Shown here: positions 43,303 to 52,462 of the stretch, piece after piece | Layout: each line of letters starts with the position of its first letter | Position numbering within the stretch: the first letter of the stretch is position 1 | Assembly (NCBI GenBank): GCA_002702705.1 | Contig: PABH01000051.1 | Span: 1 to 64,000, forward strand | DNA: 64,000 bases | Source of the DNA: Anaerolineaceae bacterium | GTDB taxonomy: Bacteria > Chloroflexota > Anaerolineae > Anaerolineales > Anaerolineaceae | Direction of reading: 5' to 3' | The notes under the pieces: generated by a model | Seen by the model: only the letters and a program-made list of their open reading frames with translations | Told to the model about the DNA's origin: nothing | Database searches by the model: none | Position numbers and translations under genes: made by a program

Positions 43303-46220
43303 GGCAGTTCCTCGGGAAAAATTTGGTCTTTCCAGGCGGCGAGTAAGGTGCTGATGGAAAATTTAATGGGAGTCGCTTTGGAAGTGTTCACCTGGAAGAA
43401 AGGTTCCGGGGTGACCAAGCCAACTTGTTGGATAGGTAATCCTTCAAACTTTGATTCAAATTCAACCTGATTGGCTGGTGAAACCTCCACCAAAATACAA
43501 CCTGCTGTTTCTGCAAAACACCATCGATACCACATATCATCATCAAGTGTTAAGGTTAAACCCAATCGCCCCGCCATCGCCATCTCTGCAGCACAAACTG
43601 ACAAACCACCTTCACTGAGGTCATGAGCAGATTGGATCAGCTTGGCTTGGTTGGCCTGATAAAAACACGCATAGACGGCAGGTGTGTTGGGATGACAGAG
43701 CGGCATCCCCTCTTGAATGGGTTCACTGGTTAAATTATGATGGCTACCTCCAAACCGGGGTTCAAAATAACCCACCAGGTAGAGTAAATTACCCGCCTCT
43801 TTCAGATCCATTGTCAGTGATTCCCTCCAGGAAGGTAATACCCCAATCGCGGAAATTAAGAGGGTTGGTGGAATAGCATGACGCTGCCCATCCGAACCCA
43901 GATATTCATTATTGAAGGAATCTTTGCCAGAAATAAAGGGGGTTCCATACCGGAGGGCACCATCATAACAAGCCTGGGCGGCCTGCACCAAATCACCCAT
44001 TGTCTCAGGACGGTTTGGATCTCCCCAGCAAAAATTATCTAAAATTGCAATCCGCTCGGGATCGGCACCACAGCAGACCGCATTCCGCACCGCCTCATCA
44101 ATGACGTTGATCGTCATGACATAGGCGTCCACTTTACCATATTCAGGATTTAATCCGGCAGATAACACAAATGCGTATTCACCATCTACACTTACCGGTT
44201 TGATAACAGCCCCATCGGATGGCCCATCACAAGCCGGCCCGGTTAACGGTTTTACCACCGTCCCACCCTGCACTTCGTGATCATAAACTCGAATCACCTT
44301 CTCTTTTGAGGTTATATTCGGGTGAGCTAACAAGTTTAATAAGGTTTTCCCAGCCTGTTGGGTCGGATAAGCCTGGAGTACAGCCTTTCCAGGGTAATAA
44401 TCCGGTGTGCGAATCACTGCGTTTAATTTGCGCTGCGGTAATCCTTCGTGTAAAAAGTGATTCTCAAGGTTTAATACCACCTGATCTCGATAATATACAA
44501 TTAACCGCCCTGTACTATTAAATTCGCCAATATCGGTCAATTCAACAGCATATCGGTCACAAATTTTTTGTAAAGTTGGTATATTTTCCGCCGGAACTGC
44601 AATTACCATCCGTTCCTGGGCTTCCGACAACCAGATTTCCCAAGGAGCTAAGCCTGGGTACTTTAAGGTCACATTCGCTAACTGTACTTCACCGCCGCAA
44701 GTACTGGCCATTTCCCCTACAGCGGAAGATAAACCACCGGCGCCACAATCAGTGATGGCATGATATAACTTCTGGTCACGGGCTTCCATTAATACATCCA
44801 CCAGGCCTTTTTCCACAATCGGCGCACCAATCTGAACGGATGCACCGGACACTTCACCGGTTTGAGCATCCATCGTCATTGAAGAAAAAGTAGCCCCACG
44901 CAGACCGTCCCGCCCGGTGCGTCCACCCAACACGATGATGCGGTCCCCGGATATAATCTGACGGGGATGGGAATCCCGTGGTGCGAGACCCACACAACCG
45001 CAGAATACCAAAGGATTAGCGGTATAGCCAGCATCATAATAGACTGCCCCATTTACCGTAGGAATCCCCATTTTATTGCCATAATCTTCGATCCCTGCGA
45101 TAACGCCAGAGGCAATTCGGCGTGGATGCAGAACGCCATCCGGCAGGCTGGATAAATTCTGCTCCAAGGGACCAAAACACAATACATCGGTGGCTGCAAT
45201 CGGTTTGGCAGAAACGCCAATCACATCACGAATCACACCCCCAATGCCCGTATTCGCGCCACCAAAGGGTTCAATTGCGGAGGGATGATTGTGGGTTTCT
45301 ACTTTGAAGGAAAGTTCAAAATCGGGGCCAAATTCAATGATGCCCGCGTTATCTTTAAAAGCGGATAATACCCAGGGTTTGTTAATTTTATTTGTAGCCG
45401 CCCGAATCGTTTGGTTAAATAAATTGGTGTACGTATGAGGAAAAACATGATGCTGGTTTTTATTAGGCTGCACCTGGACATTTGCCTTGAAGGTTTTATG
45501 GACGCAGTGTTCACTCCAGGTTTGGGCAATCATCTCAAACTCAACATCGGTTAAATCGCGGTTTTCTTTTTCGCAGTAATCTTGAATAACCAACATTTCT
45601 TCCAGATTTAATGCAGCGCGGTGCTCCTGAGAAACTCTTAATAAACTCTTTTCCGATATGCCACGGATTTTAATCATTTCCACACTTTCAGAAGCACGGG
45701 CATCTTCCGGAAAAGAAGGAAAAATGGAACCCAACGTATATCGTTGGATGACATCATTGGTTAATAAGCGTTTTGCCAATTGATGAAGTTTTTCCGGCGA
45801 TAAATTCTCCCCTTTAACAACAAAACGTTGCCCGGTTGAGGCAGCGTTTATGTCGTAGGTGTTGATCAGTTGAGCCGCGCGTTGGATTTGTTCAGCCACT
45901 GCATCAGTCACCCCCGGGCGTAAAGCGACTTCGATTCTGCCCCCATCCGTTTCTTCATTTTCCTGTTTAATCAAGGTATCCGTTAGTGTCGTCCACTCGA
46001 TTTTTTGAGTAAGTGGGTCATGCAGCAGTTGGTTGGTTATTTCATTTAACTGTGCTTCTGTCAAAAAACCACGCAAAAAATAAAGATCATGGCACAAAAT
46101 TTGTGTTACATCGGTATATCCTAAAAAAGATGCATCTTTAAGATAATTTACAGAACGAGGATCATTTGGATTAATCGACTGGACGACAAACCGGTAAACC
46201 TGATTGGAACCACTACCCAT
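43299..46220 (-). CDS. purL: FGAM synthase, PurS-PurL fusion
   Basis: 973 residues. Two PurS-like modules stand at the N-terminus (about 8-80, YRFVVQSINPNDPRSVNYLK; and about 90-175, GGRIEVALRPGVTDAVAEQI with LAKRLLTNDVIQRYTLG). PurL proper runs from about 185: SEHCVHKTFKANV, FKVETHNHPSAIEPFGGANT, DCGAGGLSSAVGEMASTC and ALRYGTPFISGKDSFNNEY. Bacillus has separate PurS and PurL; here PurS is built in, doubled. It makes FGAM with PurQ. The ATG at 46220 has GAGGTG 3 nt upstream; the frame is open to 46283 but lacks a site. Confidence 0.94.
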   Translation of the reverse strand: MGSGSNQVYRFVVQSINPNDPRSVNYLKDASFLGYTDVTQILCHDLYFLRGFLTEAQLNEITNQLLHDPLTQKIEWTTLTDTLIKQENEETDGGRIEVALRPGVTDAVAEQIQRAAQLINTYDINAASTGQRFVVKGENLSPEKLHQLAKRLLTNDVIQRYTLGSIFPSFPEDARASESVEMIKIRGISEKSLLRVSQEHRAALNLEEMLVIQDYCEKENRDLTDVEFEMIAQTWSEHCVHKTFKANVQVQPNKNQHHVFPHTYTNLFNQTIRAATNKINKPWVLSAFKDNAGIIEFGPDFELSFKVETHNHPSAIEPFGGANTGIGGVIRDVIGVSAKPIAATDVLCFGPLEQNLSSLPDGVLHPRRIASGVIAGIEDYGNKMGIPTVNGAVYYDAGYTANPLVFCGCVGLAPRDSHPRQIISGDRIIVLGGRTGRDGLRGATFSSMTMDAQTGEVSGASVQIGAPIVEKGLVDVLMEARDQKLYHAITDCGAGGLSSAVGEMASTCGGEVQLANVTLKYPGLAPWEIWLSEAQERMVIAVPAENIPTLQKICDRYAVELTDIGEFNSTGRLIVYYRDQVVLNLENHFLHEGLPQRKLNAVIRTPDYYPGKAVLQAYPTQQAGKTLLNLLAHPNITSKEKVIRVYDHEVQGGTVVKPLTGPACDGPSDGAVIKPVSVDGEYAFVLSAGLNPEYGKVDAYVMTINVIDEAVRNAVCCGADPERIAILDNFCWGDPNRPETMGDLVQAAQACYDGALRYGTPFISGKDSFNNEYLGSDGQRHAIPPTLLISAIGVLPSWRESLTMDLKEAGNLLYLVGYFEPRFGGSHHNLTSEPIQEGMPLCHPNTPAVYACFYQANQAKLIQSAHDLSEGGLSVCAAEMAMAGRLGLTLTLDDDMWYRWCFAETAGCILVEVSPANQVEFESKFEGLPIQQVGLVTPEPFFQVNTSKATPIKFSISTLLAAWKDQIFPEELP

Positions 46221-46383
46221 AAACACCTCAAATTTAAACAGATGTTGGGATTTTACTCCGCAACCCCAAACCTGTCTAGTCATCTTTATGAAAGACCGCG
46301 TTTTATCCCTTTTAAGAGGATAAATGTCACTTTAATACGCCAATAACAGGGATTATTGTCAGACAACCGCCATATATGGTGTA
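46221..46383 (-). other. purB-purSL spacer with one stem-loop
   Basis: The 163-nt gap is the largest inside the purine operon. TTTATCC (46302-46308) pairs with GGATAAA (46318-46324). No purine-riboswitch core was recognised. It may carry a second promoter or a processing site. Confidence 0.35.
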
Positions 46384-47781
46384 TTAAGCAGGGTTTTGCA
46401 ATGTTTTCTGGATATCTTTGGCAATTTTTTTGGCTCGTTGGGGTGCGATGCCAACATAACCATTTACATCGGATAAAAGGTCAATTTCTTCAGCCGATAT
46501 ATAACTCAAAATAACCGGATCACTTTTTAGCTTTGTTACAAGTGTATTCTTTAAACCATGCTGAACTTCCAACCAGGCACGCAGTGCGTGTTCCCGCAAA
46601 CATTCATGCATCTCCTGCCGGTCCGCTCCCCGCTTACCGGCAGCCATCATCACCCGTTCCGTGCAGGCAAACGGTGCATATTGATCCAAATTGCGTTGAA
46701 TGGCGGTTTGGTGAATATTCAGATCACTGATCAATTTCAAAGTAACTTTTAATAATTCATCACAAATCAAAAATGATTCGGGCAGAATGGTGCGGCGGTT
46801 GGCACTGTCATCGAGGGTGCGTTCTAATAACGAATTTGCCGCATTATGCCAGGCCACCTGGGGATAAACCGATAACTGGCGAGCAAGGGAATCCATCTTT
46901 TCCGCGTTAATCGGGTTGCGTTTAAATGGCATGGCCGATGACCCGACCTGTTTTTTAGCAAATGGTTCGCTGATCTCCCCTAATGGCGGTGACTGTAATA
47001 ACCGCAGATCAAACGCAAACTTATGTAAGGATGCACCGAGTCCGGCAAGCGCAGACAAAATTTGATAATCCTGTTTGCGGGGATAGGTTTGGGTGCTGAC
47101 CGGGTAAAAAGGCAAATCCAGTTTTTGACTGAGACTGAACTCAAACCGCTCAAAATTCTCCATACCTAACAAATCCCCATAAGCTGCCGCTGTTCCAACC
47201 GCACCTTTAAAACCCTTTCCGCGAATCGAGTTTCTTACCTGTTTAATGGACTGGTAATCTTCAAATAAATCTTGGGTGTACATAGCCAAACGGTATCCCA
47301 AGGTAGAAGGTTCTGCTGGCTGGATATGGGTAAACGCCATAATCGGTAAATCAGCGGTTTTATTAATCAAATCGGTAAATTTTAATAGGATTTCTTTCAG
47401 GTAAACCAACAACAAATCCATCGCCTGCCGTAAACGCAAAGCATCCGCATTATCTTCAATATCCATTGAGGTTGCCCCCATATGCAGCACACCCCCAGCC
47501 GAAGGACATACAGCAGCAAATGTTTTTAACTCAGCCATCAGGTCATGATGAATTTCCGCTTCAATCTCCAATGCTTTTTGAATATCAATATCTTCGATGT
47601 GGGATTTTAATTCGGAAACTTGATCAGCAGATACCAGACCAAACTCTGACTGGGAAGCTGCCAGGGCTACCCAAATCTGGCGCCATAACCGGCGCTTGTG
47701 GACCTCGCTCCAAATTTGGCGCATTTCCGGTCTGCCATACCGCCAGGAAAATGGGGATTGATAATTCTCAAATTCATTCAT
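46384..47781 (-). CDS. purB: Adenylosuccinate lyase
   Basis: 465 residues. The fumarase-family signature GSSAMPFKRNPINAEKMDSL is present, with MGATSMDIEDNADALRL, FTHIQPAEPSTLGYRLA (catalytic His) and ERTLDDSANRR. It acts at step 8 of IMP synthesis and in AMP formation. It is the first gene of the purine operon. The ATG at 47781 has AAGGTG about 8 nt upstream; a start at 47790 lacks one. The 97-nt region before it has no clear promoter, so readthrough from the 236-residue protein gene is possible. Confidence 0.96.
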   Translation of the reverse strand: MNEFENYQSPFSWRYGRPEMRQIWSEVHKRRLWRQIWVALAASQSEFGLVSADQVSELKSHIEDIDIQKALEIEAEIHHDLMAELKTFAAVCPSAGGVLHMGATSMDIEDNADALRLRQAMDLLLVYLKEILLKFTDLINKTADLPIMAFTHIQPAEPSTLGYRLAMYTQDLFEDYQSIKQVRNSIRGKGFKGAVGTAAAYGDLLGMENFERFEFSLSQKLDLPFYPVSTQTYPRKQDYQILSALAGLGASLHKFAFDLRLLQSPPLGEISEPFAKKQVGSSAMPFKRNPINAEKMDSLARQLSVYPQVAWHNAANSLLERTLDDSANRRTILPESFLICDELLKVTLKLISDLNIHQTAIQRNLDQYAPFACTERVMMAAGKRGADRQEMHECLREHALRAWLEVQHGLKNTLVTKLKSDPVILSYISAEEIDLLSDVNGYVGIAPQRAKKIAKDIQKTLQNPA

Positions 47782-47878
47782 AAACTGCACCTTCTGTTGG
47801 GGATTTCTGAGTTTTATTATAACGGGCAGTTTATGATTTTAACTTAAAATCCGATCTTGTATAAACAACAATTAAAAA

Positions 47879-48589
47879 TCAAACACCCAAAGTGCTGAAC
47901 TGAACCTGTTTGACGGAAAAAATCCTATCCACCTGATCCACCAATTCTTTTCGCCGTTGGGCATATGGTTCGGGTAAGGTAATAAAATTCCGACTGCGCT
48001 GGCAGGCAGGCAAGGCGTAAGCCAATTCCGCATCAGCCTGCGGGGTATCACTTTCAAACAAAACCATTAGGGTGTAATAAAATGGAAAACGATTCCAACG
48101 CCCATTTCCGTCGCGCTGGCTTTTTAATAATCGCACATAATGGTTGATTCGTTCTTTTCCATCCAACCAATTCGCACTGATCAAATAACGCCAAAACGCT
48201 ACCAAGCTATAAGCACATTCACCGATCAAACAATCATCTTTAACGAAACAAAGGTTTAAAAGACGCTGATTAACATCCTTAATAATCTCCCTGGTTTCCA
48301 CCAAAAAACCATCCATACGCTGAAGCTGGCGGCATATTTCCAAACCGAGCACATAATTTAATCCAAGCTGGGTATGCAGTCGTTCACCGGTAAACAAACG
48401 TGCTCCATTGGTAAAATCTGCTGCGGAAAGGCAAAACCCCAAATAGTCTGAATTACCAGTGTGAAATTGTTTTAATACGTTAACAACCTGACGACGTTGA
48501 TGGGTTAATAATAACTCCCCTCGCCACTCCAGTTCATTTAAGTGTTCCACCAAATCTGCCAGACTTTTTTTTGAAGGTTCAAACTGCAT
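47879..48589 (-). CDS. Protein of unknown function, alpha-helical
   Basis: 236 residues, no signal and no membrane segment. The middle has repeating helical hairpins (LGLNYVLGLEICRQLQRMDG, ECAYSLVAFWRYLISANWLD). The segment SQRDGNGRWNRFPFYYTLMV is reminiscent of prenyltransferase/squalene-cyclase alpha-alpha toroids, where QxxxGxW repeats occur, but only one such motif is visible. Function is not known. The ATG has GGAGGAAA upstream. Its promoter is near consensus and carries a GAAC-N4-GTTC palindrome at the transcription start, so DNA-damage control is possible. It lies immediately upstream of purB on the same strand. Confidence 0.65.
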   Translation of the reverse strand: MQFEPSKKSLADLVEHLNELEWRGELLLTHQRRQVVNVLKQFHTGNSDYLGFCLSAADFTNGARLFTGERLHTQLGLNYVLGLEICRQLQRMDGFLVETREIIKDVNQRLLNLCFVKDDCLIGECAYSLVAFWRYLISANWLDGKERINHYVRLLKSQRDGNGRWNRFPFYYTLMVLFESDTPQADAELAYALPACQRSRNFITLPEPYAQRRKELVDQVDRIFSVKQVQFSTLGV

Positions 48590-48604
48590 GGTTTCCTCCT
48601 GTTA

Positions 48605-48618
48605 AGAACGTTTGTTCT
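48605..48618. promoter_or_regulatory. LexA-like box
   Basis: AGAACGTTTGTTCT contains GAAC-N4-GTTC, the core of Gram-positive-type LexA (DinR) boxes. It sits directly downstream of the -10 element, over the expected start of transcription, where a repressor would block RNA polymerase. Confidence 0.5.
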
Positions 48619-48621
48619 ATT

Positions 48622-48650
48622 ATTATAGCCCCCTTTTTAGACGAAGTCAA
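48622..48650 (-). promoter_or_regulatory. Near-consensus sigma-70 promoter
   Basis: On the minus strand TTGACT (48645-48650), a 17-nt spacer and TATAAT (48622-48627) precede the 236-residue protein gene. The start would fall in the LexA-like box. Confidence 0.75.
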
Positions 48651-48774
48651 TTAATTTTAAGAAATAAAACAAACCAATTAACCGATCGATTCCCCTGAGC
48701 GAACATTTTCTTCAACCTATACTAAGTGTTACTCGCTGATGGTAAAATAAGCCATTCCTTATCAGGTGAATCCT

Positions 48775-50412
48775 ATGACCTTTTTACAAATCTTCACAGC
48801 CATCACGCCCATCTTATTGGTATTAATTTTTTTGGTGATAATGCGCTTACCGGCCATCAAAGCGATGCCGCTAAGCTGGTTGGTTCATGCATTGTTGGCA
48901 ATTTTTATCTGGCAGGTCCCTTTAAAAATAATTGGTGCTGCTTCCATTGAAGGGCTGATCATTGCCGTCTCCGTATTATGGATCATCTTCGGTGCCATCT
49001 TATTATTAAACGTGCTCAAAACAAGCGGCGCATTGGAAACCATCCGCAGCAGTTTTATGCAAATCTCAAAAGACCGACGCGTGCAGGCCATTTTAATCGC
49101 CTGGGTATTTGGCGGGTTTTTAGAAGGCGCTTCTGGTTTTGGCACGCCTGCCGCGATTTGTGCCCCCATTTTAATTGCGGTAGGGTTCCCACCGCTCGCC
49201 GCTGTGGTTTTGGCGTTAATTGGAAATGGGATTCCTGTTACCTATGGCGGGATCGGCACCACCTTTCTGGTAGGAACGACTCAGGGTTTACAACAGGCCG
49301 CTGCCACTGCCCCCATCGTTAGCCAATACCTGGGCGGTACATCTTTGGTTGAATTTGTACAAACCGTGAGTGCGAAATCTGCATTGTTAAACATTCTTCC
49401 TGGCACGCTGATCCCACTAATCATCTCCGCTTTCCTCACCCGCTTTTTTGGACCCAATAAAAGCTGGAAGGAAGGGCTGGCCGTTTGGAAATTCGCCTTA
49501 TTGGCTGGATTTAGTTTCACCGGTGTCTCAGCCCTGATCGCCACAATGGCCGGACCGGAATTCCCCTCATTATTCGGCGGTTTGATCACCCTCATTATCA
49601 TGATCCCAATCGCAAAAAAGGGCTACCTGCTGCCAAAAGAGGTCTGGGACTTTGATAACCAACCGGAACAAAACATGTCCACGCCTGAAAAATTAAACCC
49701 AATGCCTTTATGGAAAGCCTGGCTGCCTTATATCTTGGTTACCTTTCTTTTGGTGATTACAAGACTACGTTTTTTACCGTTCAAATCATGGTTAAGTGAT
49801 ATTCCGCTTGGATGGAGTCATATCTTGGGCACCGAGATCAGCACCAGTTTTGCACCCTTTTATTCACCTGGGTTTATCCTGGTTGTCACATCCCTCTTGG
49901 TGATGATATTTTTCCGGCTGACCGGCCAGCAAATAAAAAACACATTCTCCGTATCCGGAAAAAGCATCCTGATTTCTGGAATTACCCTGGGAACGGCAGT
50001 CCCCTTGGTACGCATCTTTATCAACTCATCGATTAATGCTGCCGGCCTCGACAGCATGCCAATCGCCCTGGCTGAAACCATGGCAGAGGCCGTGGGGCCG
50101 CTATGGCCGCTGGTCAGTCCGTTTATTGGGGCATTAGGGGCTTTTGTTTCCGGCAGTGCCACCTTCAGCAATCTCATGTTCACCCTCTTCCAATTTGGCG
50201 CCGCCTTACAAAACGGATTCGATCCCATCAACATCGTTGCCCTGCAAACCATAGGTGCAGCCCTCGGCAATATGATCTGCGTGGTGAATGTTGTCGCAGC
50301 CTCCTCCGTGGTTGGGTTACAGGGTCAGGAAGGCCGCATCATTCGCTATACAGTAGGTCCGTCGCTGGCATTGTGTTTGCTGGTGGGGGTGATGGTTTTG
50401 GTGGGGGGATAG
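48775..50412 (+). CDS. lctP: L-lactate permease, LctP family
   Basis: 545 residues with about 13 or more transmembrane helices. The family motifs GGFLEGASGFGTPAAICAPIL and NGIPVTYGGIGTT are clear, and the C-terminal half ends in IVVNVVAASSVVGLQG. LctP/GlcA carriers bring lactate or glycolate in with protons. The ATG at 48775 is preferred because AGGTG is 7 nt upstream; the in-frame GTG at 48766 is part of that site. It is divergent from the 236-residue protein gene. No lactate dehydrogenase is near. Confidence 0.94.
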   Translation: MTFLQIFTAITPILLVLIFLVIMRLPAIKAMPLSWLVHALLAIFIWQVPLKIIGAASIEGLIIAVSVLWIIFGAILLLNVLKTSGALETIRSSFMQISKDRRVQAILIAWVFGGFLEGASGFGTPAAICAPILIAVGFPPLAAVVLALIGNGIPVTYGGIGTTFLVGTTQGLQQAAATAPIVSQYLGGTSLVEFVQTVSAKSALLNILPGTLIPLIISAFLTRFFGPNKSWKEGLAVWKFALLAGFSFTGVSALIATMAGPEFPSLFGGLITLIIMIPIAKKGYLLPKEVWDFDNQPEQNMSTPEKLNPMPLWKAWLPYILVTFLLVITRLRFLPFKSWLSDIPLGWSHILGTEISTSFAPFYSPGFILVVTSLLVMIFFRLTGQQIKNTFSVSGKSILISGITLGTAVPLVRIFINSSINAAGLDSMPIALAETMAEAVGPLWPLVSPFIGALGAFVSGSATFSNLMFTLFQFGAALQNGFDPINIVALQTIGAALGNMICVVNVVAASSVVGLQGQEGRIIRYTVGPSLALCLLVGVMVLVGG

Positions 50413-50421
50413 GAGAAAAAA

Positions 50422-50460
50422 AGACCGGATTATTCATTATAACCCGGTCTAAACTTTTCT
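50422..50460. terminator. Terminator between lctP and the secreted protein gene
   Basis: AGACCGG (50422-50428) pairs with CCGGTCT (50444-50450), 15-nt loop, followed by AAACTTTTCTT. The two genes converge here. Confidence 0.75.
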
Positions 50461-50474
50461 TAAAATATCATGTA

Positions 50475-52289
50475 TTACGGTATGATTTTCACTGGTGCTG
50501 CGCTGCAACTCACGCTTTCGTTATAACCATCATTTGCAACTGCACATATATAATATTCCCCAAGATTTACTCCAGAGGTATCCCACTGATAAGTTGGATA
50601 TTCGTAATTCACATAGTTTTTTAACAAAGTCGGCAAATAAACAAAATAAGGACCTACTGGGTCACCAGAACCTGGAATAAGATTAAACTCCTGTGCCTGA
50701 TTCTTTTTCGGTTCATCTAAGTTATCCGTGTAATAAAAAACCAGACTTTGTAAATCCTCCTCAGAAGAGTTATATTCTATTGTATATACTTCACCGGATT
50801 TTACGGATTCCATTTTATTTAGTTTGATCCAATCAATTTGTTGGTGAAAATGAAAATCCATCACATTTTCGTTAGGGTCAAAACGGAAATTTGCATTGGG
50901 TTCTGTGAAATTTAACCAATGCGTATTTGCCGAACAGTAATCACTATCCACTGGCACACCGTTATATGGATCGTATAAATCAATTGTGTACGTATGCCAA
51001 CCAATTTCCAGTGATATTTCACGCGAAACGTAAGTACATCCATTCGAGCGCCACATCCACCGCCCTGCCATACCTTCTTCCGGTGCGGAATAAGGTCCAT
51101 TTTGATACATACGGATATTTAAATAACGATAATCCGCCGGAGCAGCTAATTGATTATTAGGAAAGCTTAAGAAGATCTTTGGTTCAGCTTCACCCACCCC
51201 ACCTGCACATTGATGTGGATCTGTATATACGTGCAAAATACCATCGATGAACTGATAGGTGGAACATCGTGTATCCCAGACATCTTCCGGCCCGGACATA
51301 TCCCATGGAGCACCTGCTGCTGTTGCAAAATCCTCACCACTTGTTGGAGATGGATGATAAAATTCAACTTCAGGTTTTTTATTAATGATCAATTGACCAC
51401 TTTTAACCACGTTTGATGTACCTGCGGTCTTCACATAATAAGTATATTCTGTCTCTTCCATCCCTTGGGTATCAATTTGTAAACCACCATTTCCATCTGA
51501 ACTTACACCACTTTGTATTAAAACCAATCGTTCAGGAGATCCCAACCCAACCCAAAAATCATACTGAGTATTCGGGGTTAAGCCAGATATGCTAAAATAA
51601 ACGGGGTTACAATCTGTTAAACGAATCCAATCGTAACTAAGATTTGTGTTTGCATTCCATGTTGGATTAATCTTTAATACTTGCCATTCTGGCAAATCAG
51701 TCCATTTTAAATTCTCAGTTGTAGGCGGGTTTTTTAGATCAACTTTATAGAGCCTATAAGAACTTGATGCATAAGCATTAAGGTGCTGAGCAAAACCCGA
51801 GGTATATGGATCAATTCCCGATATAAAATTTCGATTACTACCATAAAATATTTGATAAATTGCATTCTTATCAATCTTTTCAGCGAGGAATAAACATTGA
51901 TATTGTGAAGAATCTATTGGGTACAACGCCCCAATTTTTCCATGTAATAAACCAGGTTTATAACCTGGAAATAACGGATAAAATTCACTATAAGTTCCTT
52001 CCGTCTTTGCAGAAAAAACACCATCTGAAACTTGAATATTCAACAATTCATTGGTTGTGCCAGCATTATTTAACCACTTATCAATATCATGAAATTCATT
52101 CATATCCCATGGATCTTTTAAAACGTCCGTCGCATAATCATTGCCAGCAGGAATTACCACTGGAGGATTATCATTTTGTGTTGCTGAAATATTTGATTCA
52201 GTCAATGAATATGAAGCATACAATTCTGTTGTATTAAATATCAATAATAAAGCAAATACGAAAACCAAGCTAAGCTTAAAAAATTTCAT
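50475..52289 (-). CDS. Large secreted protein with two repeated domains, unknown function
   Basis: 604 residues. A signal peptide is present (MKFFKLSLVFVFALLLIF, cleavage after YA, about 26). Two homologous domains begin with GNDYATDVLKDPWDMNEF and SGEDFATAAGAPWDMSGPED, each followed by DG-x-L/F and beta-rich sequence with a late DWIRL/DWIKL, a lectin- or carbohydrate-binding-like layout. The C-terminal third has YFVYLPTLLKNY, resembling the VYLP motif of Anaerolineae secreted proteins, and a beta-sandwich end with CAVANDGYNESVSCSA. No catalytic residues are recognised. It lies beside glycosyltransferase genes on the same strand but after a terminator. AAGGAGT precedes the ATG. Confidence 0.75.
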   Translation of the reverse strand: MKFFKLSLVFVFALLLIFNTTELYASYSLTESNISATQNDNPPVVIPAGNDYATDVLKDPWDMNEFHDIDKWLNNAGTTNELLNIQVSDGVFSAKTEGTYSEFYPLFPGYKPGLLHGKIGALYPIDSSQYQCLFLAEKIDKNAIYQIFYGSNRNFISGIDPYTSGFAQHLNAYASSSYRLYKVDLKNPPTTENLKWTDLPEWQVLKINPTWNANTNLSYDWIRLTDCNPVYFSISGLTPNTQYDFWVGLGSPERLVLIQSGVSSDGNGGLQIDTQGMEETEYTYYVKTAGTSNVVKSGQLIINKKPEVEFYHPSPTSGEDFATAAGAPWDMSGPEDVWDTRCSTYQFIDGILHVYTDPHQCAGGVGEAEPKIFLSFPNNQLAAPADYRYLNIRMYQNGPYSAPEEGMAGRWMWRSNGCTYVSREISLEIGWHTYTIDLYDPYNGVPVDSDYCSANTHWLNFTEPNANFRFDPNENVMDFHFHQQIDWIKLNKMESVKSGEVYTIEYNSSEEDLQSLVFYYTDNLDEPKKNQAQEFNLIPGSGDPVGPYFVYLPTLLKNYVNYEYPTYQWDTSGVNLGEYYICAVANDGYNESVSCSAAPVKIIP

Positions 52290-52407
52290 TCCATTACTCC
52301 TTAAAAGTATGGATTTATTATAAACAGCAAAATATTTTAATCACTTAACAACTTCGTTAGATTTTATATCAGCTGATTTCAATCGGTTTATTTGTAAAAC
52401 AAATACA

Positions 52408-52460
52408 TTTTTTATACAATCCCAATAACAACCTTGTGATTTTGGGGATTGTATAAAAAA
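52408..52460 (-). terminator. Terminator of the glycosyltransferase operon
   Basis: TTTTTTATACAATCCC (52408-52423) pairs with GGGATTGTATAAAAAA (52445-52460), a 16-bp stem with a 21-nt loop and T-runs at the stem end. It lies 3 nt past the stop at 52463. Confidence 0.88.
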
Positions 52461-52462
52461 CA

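Noticed and set aside
46221-46383. Purine or PRPP riboswitch before purSL
   Set aside because: Only one 7-bp hairpin is visible and no conserved purine-aptamer core was recognised.
49281-50270. Long minus-strand frames opposite lctP
   Set aside because: They lie fully inside the permease gene and show biased shadow composition.
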